From a virus, in the IMG/VR virus record IMGVR_UViG_3300028392_000337, positions 1-20,873 of that record: DNA of 20,873 nt, one strand, 5' to 3'. The notes under the pieces are model-generated. The model did no database searches, was not told the origin of the DNA, and saw only the letters and a list, made by a program, of their open reading frames with translations. Shown here piece by piece: positions 12,210 through 19,836 of this stretch. Made by a program: the position numbers and the translations under genes. Each line of letters begins with the position of its first letter. The first letter of the stretch is position 1.

Positions 12210-12629
12210 TCACGCCTTCGTTGGCATCTTGCCGAGCTGTAGGTCTACGTCGTTGTATTGAGAAGCCCAGCCGAGAAGTTCCTTGCCCCAGACTCGCGTG
12301 AAATAGTCGACGTGCTGTTCGCCAATGTAGCCAGCGCTCGGAGTATCGGTTGAGATGAGAACTCCCACACGATCCGATTGAATCGCCACATGGCCATACA
12401 GACCGCCAGCAAAGAAGACAGGTGCGCCGATAGGACACTTGCTCATGTCGGTGTGGCGATGATTCTTTGGGATGTGATTCCATGCGTCGATGGCGCTGGC
12501 GTATTTGACCGGCAATCCCCAAGCGTTCTGACAGGTCTTGTGACAACGACCGATTTCAATCTTCTTGTGTTGCAGCATCCATGCGTGCATATGAGCGAAA
12601 GCTTGTGAACCTGTGATTCTTGAAAACAT
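12210..12629 (-). CDS. Endolysin, Cys/His peptidase (NlpC/P60 or CHAP type) (139 aa)
   Basis: ATG at 12629 with AGGAG five bases upstream. Seen: RCHKTCQNAWGLP (C29 most likely the catalytic cysteine, C33 an extra one), KYASAIDAWNHIP, PIGAPVFFAGGLYGHVAI with H80 as catalytic histidine, TRVWGKELLGW. The order matches single-domain lysins of actinobacteriophages. It would cut peptide bonds in the host cell wall. Only the catalytic domain is present, with no cell-wall binding domain and no signal peptide, so it depends on the holin encoded next. Confidence 0.85.
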   Translation of the reverse strand: MFSRITGSQAFAHMHAWMLQHKKIEIGRCHKTCQNAWGLPVKYASAIDAWNHIPKNHRHTDMSKCPIGAPVFFAGGLYGHVAIQSDRVGVLISTDTPSAGYIGEQHVDYFTRVWGKELLGWASQYNDVDLQLGKMPTKA

Positions 12630-12637
12630 AAAGACTC

Positions 12638-12937
12638 CTAGTCGATGTGGTTGTCGAACTCACCCTGAAGGTGAGCAAGTTTGTCGCCGATGATGATTTG
12701 GCGTTGTTCAATCTTGTCAATCTTGCTTGACATCTCATTGACCGCTTGACGTAGACCGCCACCGTTTGGCCCGAACTGCGCAGCGATGAAGTTCAACCTG
12801 TCAGAGATTCTCAGTTGTTGACTTTGAAACTCATTCTGGCGTGATTCAATTCGTCGCCAAATACCGAAAGCGCCAGCAAGAATTGCTGCAAAGAAACTGA
12901 CGATGCTGACCAGGCTTGAGGTGTCGGACAAGTTCAT
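12638..12937 (-). CDS. Membrane-anchored coiled-coil protein of the lysis cassette (99 aa)
   Basis: One N-terminal membrane segment (LVSIVSFFAAILAGAFGIW, 9-27) followed by a long charged helix and the motif FGPNGGGLRQAVNEMSSKID, then another coiled-coil stretch. The 'P-N-G-G-x-L-R-x-A-V' segment recurs in membrane proteins next to actinobacteriophage lysins. It may be a second holin, a spanin-like helper or a holin regulator. ATG at 12937 is preferred; TTG at 12952 is in frame but inside the upstream gene. Confidence 0.65.
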   Translation of the reverse strand: MNLSDTSSLVSIVSFFAAILAGAFGIWRRIESRQNEFQSQQLRISDRLNFIAAQFGPNGGGLRQAVNEMSSKIDKIEQRQIIIGDKLAHLQGEFDNHID

Positions 12938-12941
12938 GAAA

Positions 12942-13196
12942 TTACTTCTCAATCACAGCGACATAAACAGTCGTAGTGCCGGTGTTGGTCACTGCATACA
13001 TCGGGCCAGTGTGAGTGTTGAAAGTAATCTTGTCGCCTGAATCTAACTTCAGACCGTTGGAAGTTGTCACGCCAGCATCGCCGACATAAAGGATTCCACC
13101 TGCGGTGTGAAGATGAACTTCTTCGGCTGCGACTGAGTCGGCAACAATCTGACTTGCGGTTGTAGTGATTGAGTATTGTGCGGATGTAATAGCCAT
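12942..13196 (-). CDS. Small beta-rich protein (84 aa)
   Basis: ATG at 13196 overlaps the stop of the zinc-ribbon gene as TAATG. Alternating hydrophobic and Thr/Ser residues (ILYVGDAGVTTSNGLKLDSG, MYAVTNTGTTTVYVAVIEK) indicate a small beta sandwich or barrel. Proteins of this sort in phage structural modules are often decoration or tail-tip parts; no specific family is recognised. It is located between tail tip and lysis genes. Confidence 0.65.
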   Translation of the reverse strand: MAITSAQYSITTTASQIVADSVAAEEVHLHTAGGILYVGDAGVTTSNGLKLDSGDKITFNTHTGPMYAVTNTGTTTVYVAVIEK

Positions 13197-13342
13197 TAGG
13201 ACTCCTTGGTTTCGGTTGGTGTCTTGTCGGTGATTTCCTGATGGCATCCGCCACAGATCACAAGTTCGGCAGGGTCAGGGAACTGCACAGTGAAGCCGTC
13301 GTTGTGACAGTCGGGAGTGTGGCAGGTTAAGTTCCAAAGCAT
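13196..13342 (-). CDS. Small zinc-ribbon protein (48 aa)
   Basis: ATG at 13342, stop overlapping the next ATG as TAATG. Begins MLWNLTCHTPDCHNDGF, then LVICGGCHQEITDK: two cysteine pairs (C7, C12 and C30, C33) make a Cys4 zinc ribbon. A ribosome site AGGGGA lies seven bases upstream. Very similar mini zinc-ribbon proteins occur next to tail-fibre genes of actinobacteriophages; their role is unknown. The gene fills exactly the space between the lectin-like protein and the small beta protein. Confidence 0.8.
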   Translation of the reverse strand: MLWNLTCHTPDCHNDGFTVQFPDPAELVICGGCHQEITDKTPTETKES

Positions 13343-13350
13343 GAGTTCCC

Positions 13351-13812
13351 CTAGTTGTTGTCAGCCGCAGCTGAGGTCATTTGAATGGCGTGGTAATGCA
13401 GATAAGTGTTCGTGATTGTGACAGCAGTTGGACTGACATTCAACACTCTGGCGGTAAAGCCTGAAGTCGTGACGCTAGCAACGCAGGTCGCCGCATAAGG
13501 TGTGCCTGAACTTGAAGTGATTTCAGCAGTCAAAGTCAGGATTGGATTCTGAGTGAATCGTGTGGATCGAGTAAAGGTGACCGTCACCGAAGCGCCAGTG
13601 TTCTGTGCCATGTTGGTTGCGTAAGTGATTTTATCGGTCGAGGTTGCAAATGGGACAGGTCGAAGCACCGAGTCAGACATGGACAAGAACGACAACTGGT
13701 TTGGATAAGTTGTCGAATAGGTCTGGTTGATGCCGGTCTTAAGGGTAGTCAGGTCGGCAGCTGAAAGAGCGTTACCGTCCGTGAAGACTGTGCTGACTGG
13801 AAGGTTGGCCAT
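13351..13812 (-). CDS. Tail tip protein with H-type lectin-like domain (153 aa)
   Basis: ATG at 13812 is chosen because TAGGAG stands five bases upstream; the open frame continues 16 codons upstream but would overlap the baseplate gene. The N-terminus (MANLPVSTVFTDGNALSAAD) resembles the attachment segment of actinobacteriophage tip proteins. The C-terminal 85 residues have the H-type lectin pattern: VTVTFTRSTRFTQNP, then ILTLTAEI, ATCVASVTTSGFTARVLN and a final YLHYHAIQM. H-type lectins bind sugars, so this is the best receptor-binding candidate in the window. Fold assignment is by pattern only. Confidence 0.65.
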   Translation of the reverse strand: MANLPVSTVFTDGNALSAADLTTLKTGINQTYSTTYPNQLSFLSMSDSVLRPVPFATSTDKITYATNMAQNTGASVTVTFTRSTRFTQNPILTLTAEITSSSGTPYAATCVASVTTSGFTARVLNVSPTAVTITNTYLHYHAIQMTSAAADNN

Positions 13813-13820
13813 GTTAACTC

Positions 13821-15278
13821 CTACAAACTGGATGGACTTAGATTGAAACTGCAACGCCAATCCGATGGACTGATGTCGTGGTTGATGGACTCAACACAGC
13901 AAGTATAGGTAGATTCGTCACGATACGGAATTGTGCGCTTCACTGTTACTCGATCACCAAGTTCAGTCAGCAATAGCGAAGTCCACTCGGTTGAACCTAA
14001 GCCATAAGGGTTGAACCCGATGGATTCGATTCGATAAGACGGGATGGCCCAATGGTTTGCCATGTTGGTGGCAATAGTTTTCATGTCGATGTCACTGTAA
14101 TTGAAACTTGTCAAAGTTCTACTGATTGAGCCATAACGACTAGCGCTTGCACCATTAGTTACGGTGACAGATTTTGGGTCGCTTCCATCCTGATACTTGT
14201 CAACCGTAAGGGTAATGGTGTTGTTGACATACTTGTCGCCACCAGTGACCGATACCTCGTCATACTCAATCGTTTCTGCGGTCTGTTGATCGCTGAAAGT
14301 GTTTCGAGTGCTGCGGTTGTAAAGGTATGCAAACGGATGAAATGTTGGTTTGCCAGAACGGTCAATAAAGAATCGACCCATCTCGGATAGGGCAATGGTG
14401 TTGCAAGCATCCCAAGCACTTAGGAATTGTTTGATGTTTCCATTGTTGTAGGTGCTGGAATATAGCAAACGATAGGCGGAATTCCACCCAACACCGTTGA
14501 GAATTTGACCAATCTGAGTGTCAGCTGCAATCGGGGTGTCAGGGGTTGAAATGTAGGCAACACGCTTAGACAGCAAAGTGATTGCATCAGCGCAAGTCAA
14601 CGTCACACTTGGCGAGAATCCCTGCTCAATCTGAACATCCTCGATGTAACCAGAATAGATTGGGTACTCAGTGCCAGAACTGTATTGAGCAGTAATCTGA
14701 ACGCCAGTTCCACCAGCAAGCAACGGCCCTAGGTCTTGCCCCATGTAACCCTTGAAAGCTACGCCTGTGCCAGATGAAACGCCAACATTTCCCCAGGCAA
14801 CAGTGAAAGTTCCAGACCCCATTGACACAATCGGCAAGTTGTAAAAGTTTAGCGAATTACCTGAAGCAATGTTTAAGCCCTGAACCGACACGATGTCATC
14901 AACATGGAACGGTTGCCAACTGCCCGAATAGGTGTAGGTGTAGGTCGAGGTTGTTCCATTGCCGGTGGCGGCCGTTACTGAACCAAAGCCACCACCAGGA
15001 AACTGTGGGTCATAGTTGCCCGACAGGTTGTCAAAAGTAACCGTCGCCTGTCCAGATTGAAAGGACTGATCCTCACGAGTGCGACCTCGACGAATACTGA
15101 TTGACCTCATGTCAGTGCTAGGCAACTGAATCTTTGTAGTGAAAGGTGCATCTGGTACACCAAGAACGTCAGAGCCACCGAGCAAAGAATACGATAAGAT
15201 GAACTTGCCTGAAGTTCGGTTCGAGGTGTCAAGGTAGATGCGAACAACTGGCGCATTTGTGCCATCAAGTAACGCCAT
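13821..15278 (-). CDS. Minor tail protein / tail hub or baseplate protein (485 aa)
   Basis: The first large gene after the tape measure, the usual place for the distal tail or hub protein. Seen: early beta segment (VVRIYLDTSNRTSGKFILSY), ISIRRGRTREDQSFQSGQAT, DNLSGNYDPQFPG (a recurrent tail protein motif), a Gly/Ser/Thr-rich insertion at about 105-150, then YSGYIEDVQIE and VTLTCADAITLLSKR, as in hub proteins that share the T4 gp27-like fold. The C-terminal third is beta-rich with many Tyr and Asn. A single large gene appears to combine distal tail and hub functions that are split in many siphoviruses. Confidence 0.8.
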   Translation of the reverse strand: MALLDGTNAPVVRIYLDTSNRTSGKFILSYSLLGGSDVLGVPDAPFTTKIQLPSTDMRSISIRRGRTREDQSFQSGQATVTFDNLSGNYDPQFPGGGFGSVTAATGNGTTSTYTYTYSGSWQPFHVDDIVSVQGLNIASGNSLNFYNLPIVSMGSGTFTVAWGNVGVSSGTGVAFKGYMGQDLGPLLAGGTGVQITAQYSSGTEYPIYSGYIEDVQIEQGFSPSVTLTCADAITLLSKRVAYISTPDTPIAADTQIGQILNGVGWNSAYRLLYSSTYNNGNIKQFLSAWDACNTIALSEMGRFFIDRSGKPTFHPFAYLYNRSTRNTFSDQQTAETIEYDEVSVTGGDKYVNNTITLTVDKYQDGSDPKSVTVTNGASASRYGSISRTLTSFNYSDIDMKTIATNMANHWAIPSYRIESIGFNPYGLGSTEWTSLLLTELGDRVTVKRTIPYRDESTYTCCVESINHDISPSDWRCSFNLSPSSL

Positions 15279-15281
15279 AAC

Positions 15282-17036
15282 CTAGACCCCCAGAATGTTT
15301 GGATTCAAACCTTGACGACGCATCAGGATTCCAATGTTGTCACGAACACTGACAGCCAAGTCATGCTCTTTGATTACTGAACCGTGAACATGAACTGTTA
15401 CCTTTGTCCCGAAGCCTCCGCGTGACAGTGGAACAACTGCCTCAGGGCCAGCCTCGCCAATCATCGCAACAGTTGGACTGTTCACGATTCCCCCAGTAGC
15501 AAGTTTGGGAATGCTCGGAATGTTCGGAATGTTCACGCCAACTTTGCCCAAGCCTGGGATATTAATTTTGACTTTGTTTGCCTTGTCAATGACCATGTTC
15601 AGTTTGCCGATAATGAAATCGACAATGCCAATCCAAATGTTGAAATAGCCTTTGATGATATTTCCGACAGCTGAGAATGCTCCATGCACAATGTTTGCAA
15701 TTCCGTTGAAGATGCCTTTCATGGCATTCATGAAACCGTCAAACTTTGCCTTTACCGCATCCGTAACCTTGTGAACAATCTCTTGCACCTTCTCAAAGAT
15801 TTCTTTCCAATGCTTCTTGAGATAAAAGGCTGCAGCGACAAGTAGACCAATGGCAAGAATGATTCCGCCAGTTGCAAGAATCATGGCAGCGTTGGCAGCA
15901 ATCCAAGCGGCAGCAGTCGAGACAGCCGAAGCGATACCTGCAGCACCAACAACTGCGTAATACTGAATCTTGAAAGCAGTCCACTCGATTGTCTTCGCCA
16001 TGTCGACAGCAAACGATTTCGCTGAAGCAATAGTCGCAAGAGTCAACTTGGTGATGTATGCACCGATAGCGCCCACAAGAATTGTTCCAATAGCAATGGC
16101 CAAGTATTTGGTCACCGTTCGATGCTTATCAAGATAAGTGATTGCGTTGCTAATACCGTCAACCATTCTTGTCAGAATAGGAATCAACTTCTCGCCAATA
16201 GTCACAAAGACTTTGTCGGTATTTGCTTTCAGGCGCTCCATCTTCCCTGCAAGAGTTTCGGAGGCAGCCGTAGCCTGACCACCAATCTTCTCTTTCAAGA
16301 CGTTCATAATCTGAGTGCCGGCCTGAGCCGTCGCATTCACCTTGTGTTGCGCCTCAACAAGTTTGTCGTGAGCGCGAGCCAACTGTTCAGAACTCACCTT
16401 CGTCTTCTTGTTGTTATCGTGCGACTTTTCAACAAGTTGGTTGTATGCCTTCTGAGCCTTCTCCAAACCTGTGTGAGCCTTCTGTAAAGCCTGAGCACCG
16501 CCAGCAGCAACAGGCAAATCAATGCCCAAAGACTTCAACGGCTTCAAGAAACCCTCATGAGCCTTAGCCACAGCAATGGCAGCCTGAGCCAACGGGATAT
16601 GCTTCATGCGAGCAAGGTCAGCTGCAATGCTCATGTCCTTGAGAGCCTTTTGAGGTGATCCAAGAGCAGTGGTCAGATTCGCCATAGCATCTTCAGTTTC
16701 ATTGTCAGTGAAACCAAGGTCACGCATCTTTGAGGACATTTCCTCAATCTGTGGAGCAACCTTTTCAAACTCCACGCCAGAGTTCTTCACCGCAGTTTGA
16801 AGGCGAGTATGTGCAGCCTCAAACTCCATCGCCATCTTCACAGATTCGTAACCGACACCTGCAGCGACAGCACCCAAGCCCAGCAGTGCACCCTTACCGA
16901 CAGCCGCAACTTTCGTGAATGTCGTCTTTGAGGTCGCTTCAGTTTCACGCATCTCAGCGCGAGCCTCACCCATCTTGGCAGAGAACTCACCGATGGACGC
17001 TTTCAGTTCAACGAATACTGGTGGCAACATACCCAT
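15282..17036 (-). CDS. Tape measure protein (584 aa)
   Basis: Longest gene of the tail block after the primase, and mostly helical. Seen: coiled coil at 10-45, Ala/Gly-rich hydrophobic stretches at 48-62, 311-329 and 361-407, long charged helices at 185-235, and a C-terminal SPTVAMIGEAGPEAVVPLSR segment (520-539) that is a hallmark of tape measure proteins. It sets tail length and carries the membrane-active region used at DNA entry. At about 1.5 angstrom per residue the tail would be near 90 nm (estimate), short for a siphovirus. Start overlaps the preceding stop as TAATG. Confidence 0.93.
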   Translation of the reverse strand: MGMLPPVFVELKASIGEFSAKMGEARAEMRETEATSKTTFTKVAAVGKGALLGLGAVAAGVGYESVKMAMEFEAAHTRLQTAVKNSGVEFEKVAPQIEEMSSKMRDLGFTDNETEDAMANLTTALGSPQKALKDMSIAADLARMKHIPLAQAAIAVAKAHEGFLKPLKSLGIDLPVAAGGAQALQKAHTGLEKAQKAYNQLVEKSHDNNKKTKVSSEQLARAHDKLVEAQHKVNATAQAGTQIMNVLKEKIGGQATAASETLAGKMERLKANTDKVFVTIGEKLIPILTRMVDGISNAITYLDKHRTVTKYLAIAIGTILVGAIGAYITKLTLATIASAKSFAVDMAKTIEWTAFKIQYYAVVGAAGIASAVSTAAAWIAANAAMILATGGIILAIGLLVAAAFYLKKHWKEIFEKVQEIVHKVTDAVKAKFDGFMNAMKGIFNGIANIVHGAFSAVGNIIKGYFNIWIGIVDFIIGKLNMVIDKANKVKINIPGLGKVGVNIPNIPSIPKLATGGIVNSPTVAMIGEAGPEAVVPLSRGGFGTKVTVHVHGSVIKEHDLAVSVRDNIGILMRRQGLNPNILGV

Positions 17037-17527
17037 TACAAAAGACCTCCACGTCGCTCAACTGCTTTGCCCCACGCCTTCTGATAGACGGCCGGCATCT
17101 TAGGCTCAGCCTTCTCAACGGCTGGCTTAAAAAAGGGAAACTTGCGCTCCAGTTCGTGCTTCTTCAAATTGTTGACCTTGCCACCAATACCGACACCGCC
17201 AGTAAGCCACTTGCCAATCTTTCGCGGACGACGGACACCACCCAAACCACCAAGCAGAGCACCCGAAAACTTGCCAGGGCCACCAGAGCGAGGATTGTTT
17301 GTGTTACCGCCTGGAGCAAGCCTGACGGTCTTCTGATACACGCGAGACTTTCCACGCTCAGTCCATCGAGGAGCGCCCTTAATGTTCTTGCGAACCTCAC
17401 GCTTCACCAGATTCTGCTGAGCCTTCAATGCTTTCACAGTGGCAAAGTCGACGTTGCGCTCAATCTCTTTCGTGGTCGTTTGGAAGCGGTCAACACCATG
17501 CATCGTCAATGAAATGAAATCAGGCAT
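17036..17527 (-). CDS. HK97 gp10-like tail completion protein (163 aa)
   Basis: ATG at 17527 overlaps the end of the frameshifted chaperone frame (ATGCCTGA); a longer version starting at 17611 would run through that frame. Seen: MHGVDRFQTTTKEIERNV, an amphipathic helix ALKAQQNLVKREVRKN, then KGAPRWTERGKSRVYQK and GGPGKFSGALLGGLGG. The 'P-R-W-x-x-R-G ... P-G-K-x-x-G-A-L' layout is that of HK97-gp10-family phage morphogenesis proteins. Usually this gene lies before the tail terminator; here it lies between chaperone and tape measure. Strongly basic C-terminus. Confidence 0.65.
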   Translation of the reverse strand: MPDFISLTMHGVDRFQTTTKEIERNVDFATVKALKAQQNLVKREVRKNIKGAPRWTERGKSRVYQKTVRLAPGGNTNNPRSGGPGKFSGALLGGLGGVRRPRKIGKWLTGGVGIGGKVNNLKKHELERKFPFFKPAVEKAEPKMPAVYQKAWGKAVERRGGLL

Positions 17528-18136
17528 TCGCTTCCTCCATCTGCTTATTTTTGACGCGAGCATAAGTGTCATCGATCGCAAGAAGCCAGTCCAAAGTTGA
17601 TGCTGGCTCAAGTTCGAGCTGAGACGGAGTGCACCCCATCAGTTTGCAGAGCCGATACGTTCGAAGATGCTCAGGAAGCGAACCTCGAACAGTGCCGCCC
17701 TCAAGCGCTCGCTCTAAACGCTTAAGGGCTGACCAGGGGAATCTTCGTCAGTATCCAAACCAAAGTTCGGCATCATGTCAGTGATGTTGTCAACGACAGA
17801 CTTTTGAAGAATCTCATAGTCACTAGCTTTCAAGTTCAGCACAGAGTCCAAAGACACTGGCGACTCGAAAGACCACGACTCCACGCGAGCCACAATCAAC
17901 ACATCGTTCAGATCGTTGAAAGTGTCCAACACGTCAGGGTCGATTGTTGCCGCAACTTCTGCAGCCTTAGCCTCGTCAGTCAGGTCGGTGGGCGCAGACT
18001 TTAACGCTTCACCGGCCTGACCTTGAGACACTCTCATCATTGCCTTCTCGACAGGTCGGCGGAGTCTGACCGGCACGTCTTGAGGCTGGCGAAGGATTGC
18101 CCAAGCGCCATTGGTGAGTTCTAGTTTTTCCGACAT
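17520..18136 (-). CDS. Tail assembly chaperone, -1 frameshift product (about 205 aa)
   Basis: The -1 frame relative to the chaperone is open from 17747 to a stop at 17520-17522 and has no good start of its own. Switching frames at T-TCC-CCT (17735-17741) gives 134 residues of the first protein plus 71 more, beginning WSALKRLERALEGG and including PSQLELEPASTLDWLLAIDD. That ending with TLDWLLA is typical of the longer (GT-like) chaperone of siphoviruses. The TGA at 17748-17750 in the -1 frame and the zero-frame stop at 17714 confine the shift to about 33 bases. The product would recruit the tape measure and tail tube during tail assembly. Confidence 0.75.
17714..18136 (-). CDS. Tail assembly chaperone, short form (140 aa)
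   Basis: ATG at 18136 with AGGGGA six bases upstream. The gene lies between tail tube and tape measure, the standard position for the first tail chaperone (lambda G counterpart). Mostly helical, with RQPQDVPVRLRRPVEKAMMR early and an acidic C-terminus (GLDTDEDSPGQPLSV). It is not a virion part but assists tail assembly. Ribosomes that shift frame near 17735-17741 make the longer product. Confidence 0.85.
   Translation of the reverse strand: MSEKLELTNGAWAILRQPQDVPVRLRRPVEKAMMRVSQGQAGEALKSAPTDLTDEAKAAEVAATIDPDVLDTFNDLNDVLIVARVESWSFESPVSLDSVLNLKASDYEILQKSVVDNITDMMPNFGLDTDEDSPGQPLSV
17735..17741 (-). promoter_or_regulatory. Predicted -1 ribosomal frameshift site
   Basis: T-TCC-CCT on the minus strand, codons shown in the zero frame. 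On slipping back one base, the Pro tRNA at CCT re-pairs with CCC; the Ser tRNA pairs less well with TTC. It is a run of C rather than a textbook X-XXY-YYZ heptamer. It is the only run-type site in the allowed interval between 17714 and 17750. Confidence 0.6.
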
Positions 18137-18160
18137 GTTTATTCCCCTGTCTTAATCGAA

Positions 18161-19168
18161 TTAGATTGCAGCGTCTTGTGAGACAACTGTGATGGTGAGT
18201 GGTTCGGAAGGTGTTCCAGTGGTGCTTCCATCGTATGCAGTGAAAGACACATCCAAGTCGACAGGGCCAGGGCCAGTCACGTTTGGTGTGTCAGCGTCGT
18301 ACTTGACGTTTGGAAGGCTGATGGTGATGGTTTCATACGTTGTACCCGAAATCAGTGCGCCTTGAAGCGTCACAACAATCGCAGCGCTTGCATCAGAGAT
18401 GAATTTGCTGAGGATGACAGTGTCAGTGAACTCAACCTTCATCTTGCCCGAAATCTTGCGGAAGCCATTCACAATCTGCTCCTGCTTCACGCCAGTTCCG
18501 TCCAGGTTGTAACGGTCAGTCTTGATGGCATTGTCAACAGTCAGCGTGAAATCCTTCACATTGATGGCTGCAGTTCCATCGATGGTGACAGTTCCACCAG
18601 CAAACGTGTAAAGGCTCGAAGCGCCAGAGATGGTGTATGACGGAGTCTGAGCTGCAGTCGAGGTGGAGAACTTTGCAGCGTCAATGGTGAACTTAGCTTT
18701 AGCAATGTCACCGTTAGCAACCGACAACTCGAAGCCAGAAATCTTGCAACCTGACAGAGTCTTGGTGGTGTACGAGCCAGAGTAATTCGGAATCTTCACC
18801 TGCATGGAGAAGTTGTCACCTAATGGATCACCGAAAGTGTAGGCGGCCGAGTAGACACCGCTGGACACTGTAGTTGGTGTCACCTGGTTAGCCATAGCCA
18901 AACCAAACAACAAACCTGTTCCACGCGTAGGCAGGTCAATTTCGAAATCACCCGAAGCGTCAGACGTGACAAGAACACGACGGCCAGCACGCATCGTGAC
19001 ACCGCCACCACGAAGACCCATGCCTTCTTTGATGTTCTTGTTGAACTTCAAGTTCTCGTTATTGAACTCGTAAAACTTTGAGTTAGTAATTGAAGCAGGG
19101 AACACGCCAAACGACGATTCACCTGTGAAGATTCCCAGCGAGGAAGCAATACCAGCACCGACAGCCAT
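18161..19168 (-). CDS. Major tail tube protein (335 aa)
   Basis: Beta-rich protein in the position of the tail tube, right before the chaperone. Seen: GIFTGESSFGVFPASITNSK, a loop region GLRGGGVTMRAGRRVLVTSD, ASGDFEIDLPTRGTG, then GLLFGLAM. 'G-x-F-x-x-x-S ... D-A-S-G-D-F-E-x-D' fits the Phage_tube_2 class of tube proteins. The C-terminal part (about 150-320) has repeated beta strands (FTLTVDNAIKTDRYNLDGTG, VNGFRKISGKMKVEF) common in this class. It polymerises into rings that form the tail. Probably the most abundant tail protein. Confidence 0.88.
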   Translation of the reverse strand: MAVGAGIASSLGIFTGESSFGVFPASITNSKFYEFNNENLKFNKNIKEGMGLRGGGVTMRAGRRVLVTSDASGDFEIDLPTRGTGLLFGLAMANQVTPTTVSSGVYSAAYTFGDPLGDNFSMQVKIPNYSGSYTTKTLSGCKISGFELSVANGDIAKAKFTIDAAKFSTSTAAQTPSYTISGASSLYTFAGGTVTIDGTAAINVKDFTLTVDNAIKTDRYNLDGTGVKQEQIVNGFRKISGKMKVEFTDTVILSKFISDASAAIVVTLQGALISGTTYETITISLPNVKYDADTPNVTGPGPVDLDVSFTAYDGSTTGTPSEPLTITVVSQDAAI

Positions 19169-19171
19169 GTC

Positions 19172-19369
19172 TTATTCTCCTTGTGCAGTTTCTGCCGACT
19201 GAGCCGGCTTTGATGTGGACTTCGAGGTGGAAACTTCCCACACCGAAACTTGAGCAACGAAACCTTCAACAAGACTGTCGTCGATTTCAATAGATTCGCC
19301 AGCCTTGATGATGGCGTTGAGGTCAGGGACTTCAAGGTCATCTGACGTGATGTTCTTCAGGGTTGCCAC
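19172..19369 (-). CDS. Small protein between tail terminator and tail tube (65 aa)
   Basis: Start is GTG at 19369, five bases after AGGAG; the longer open frame through 19600 belongs to the antisense shadow of the neighbour and has no motif. The protein begins MATLKNITSDDLEVPDLNAI and has IEIDDSLVEGFV, then a Ser/Lys/Thr-rich tail ending AETAQGE. A short beta-type protein, likely a virion or assembly component by position. No family recognised. Confidence 0.7.
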   Translation of the reverse strand: MATLKNITSDDLEVPDLNAIIKAGESIEIDDSLVEGFVAQVSVWEVSTSKSTSKPAQSAETAQGE

Positions 19370-19377
19370 AGTGACTC

Positions 19378-19836
19378 CTATGTTCGGGCTTTGTAAGTGA
19401 TAGTGAATGAAATAACAACCGCCACACCAGCATTCGTCTGGCGGTATGACGTGGTGCTCTGGGCAATACCTGCAAACAGGCAAGAACCGCTCAGAGACGG
19501 GTCTAGGCGAATGGCAGTATCGACAGCCGACATGAGAGCGAACGCTCGCGTGCGACGGCTTGTGAGGTCTGTCGTGCCATCCCAAGAAGCAAGGAAGCAA
19601 TCCACGCTTCCGTCCTCAAACATCTTCTTCGCACCAATTTGGTCATAGGTTTGAGTCAGCGACACGGCTGTCACGTCACCATCGTCCGAGCCATCGTGAC
19701 CAATCGCGATGAAGTCGCCAGGAAAGGTTGAGTCCACCTCAATACCGTCAAAGATGCGGACAGTCGACAAATCTGACGAAGCCTTCAGCTGCGAAATTAT
19801 GCCAGCAACTACGGCTGGGAAAGCAGTGGTAGCCAT
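19378..19836 (-). CDS. Tail terminator candidate (152 aa)
   Basis: Begins MATTAFPAVVAGIISQLKAS, continues with FPGDFIAIGHDGSDDGDVTA, and ends with a beta strand, AVVISFTITYKART. The order N-terminal helix, beta strands, then the final strand, together with its place between the head-tail connector and the tube gene, fits tail terminators of the gpU class. It would cap the tail tube and join it to the head. Its ATG follows the connector's stop directly with no gap. Confidence 0.65.
   Translation of the reverse strand: MATTAFPAVVAGIISQLKASSDLSTVRIFDGIEVDSTFPGDFIAIGHDGSDDGDVTAVSLTQTYDQIGAKKMFEDGSVDCFLASWDGTTDLTSRRTRAFALMSAVDTAIRLDPSLSGSCLFAGIAQSTTSYRQTNAGVAVVISFTITYKART

Noticed and set aside
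16919-17512. Long plus-strand open frame (about 197 codons)
   Set aside because: Antisense to the gp10-like and tape measure genes, with no motif, no ribosome site, and low-complexity composition typical of a shadow frame.
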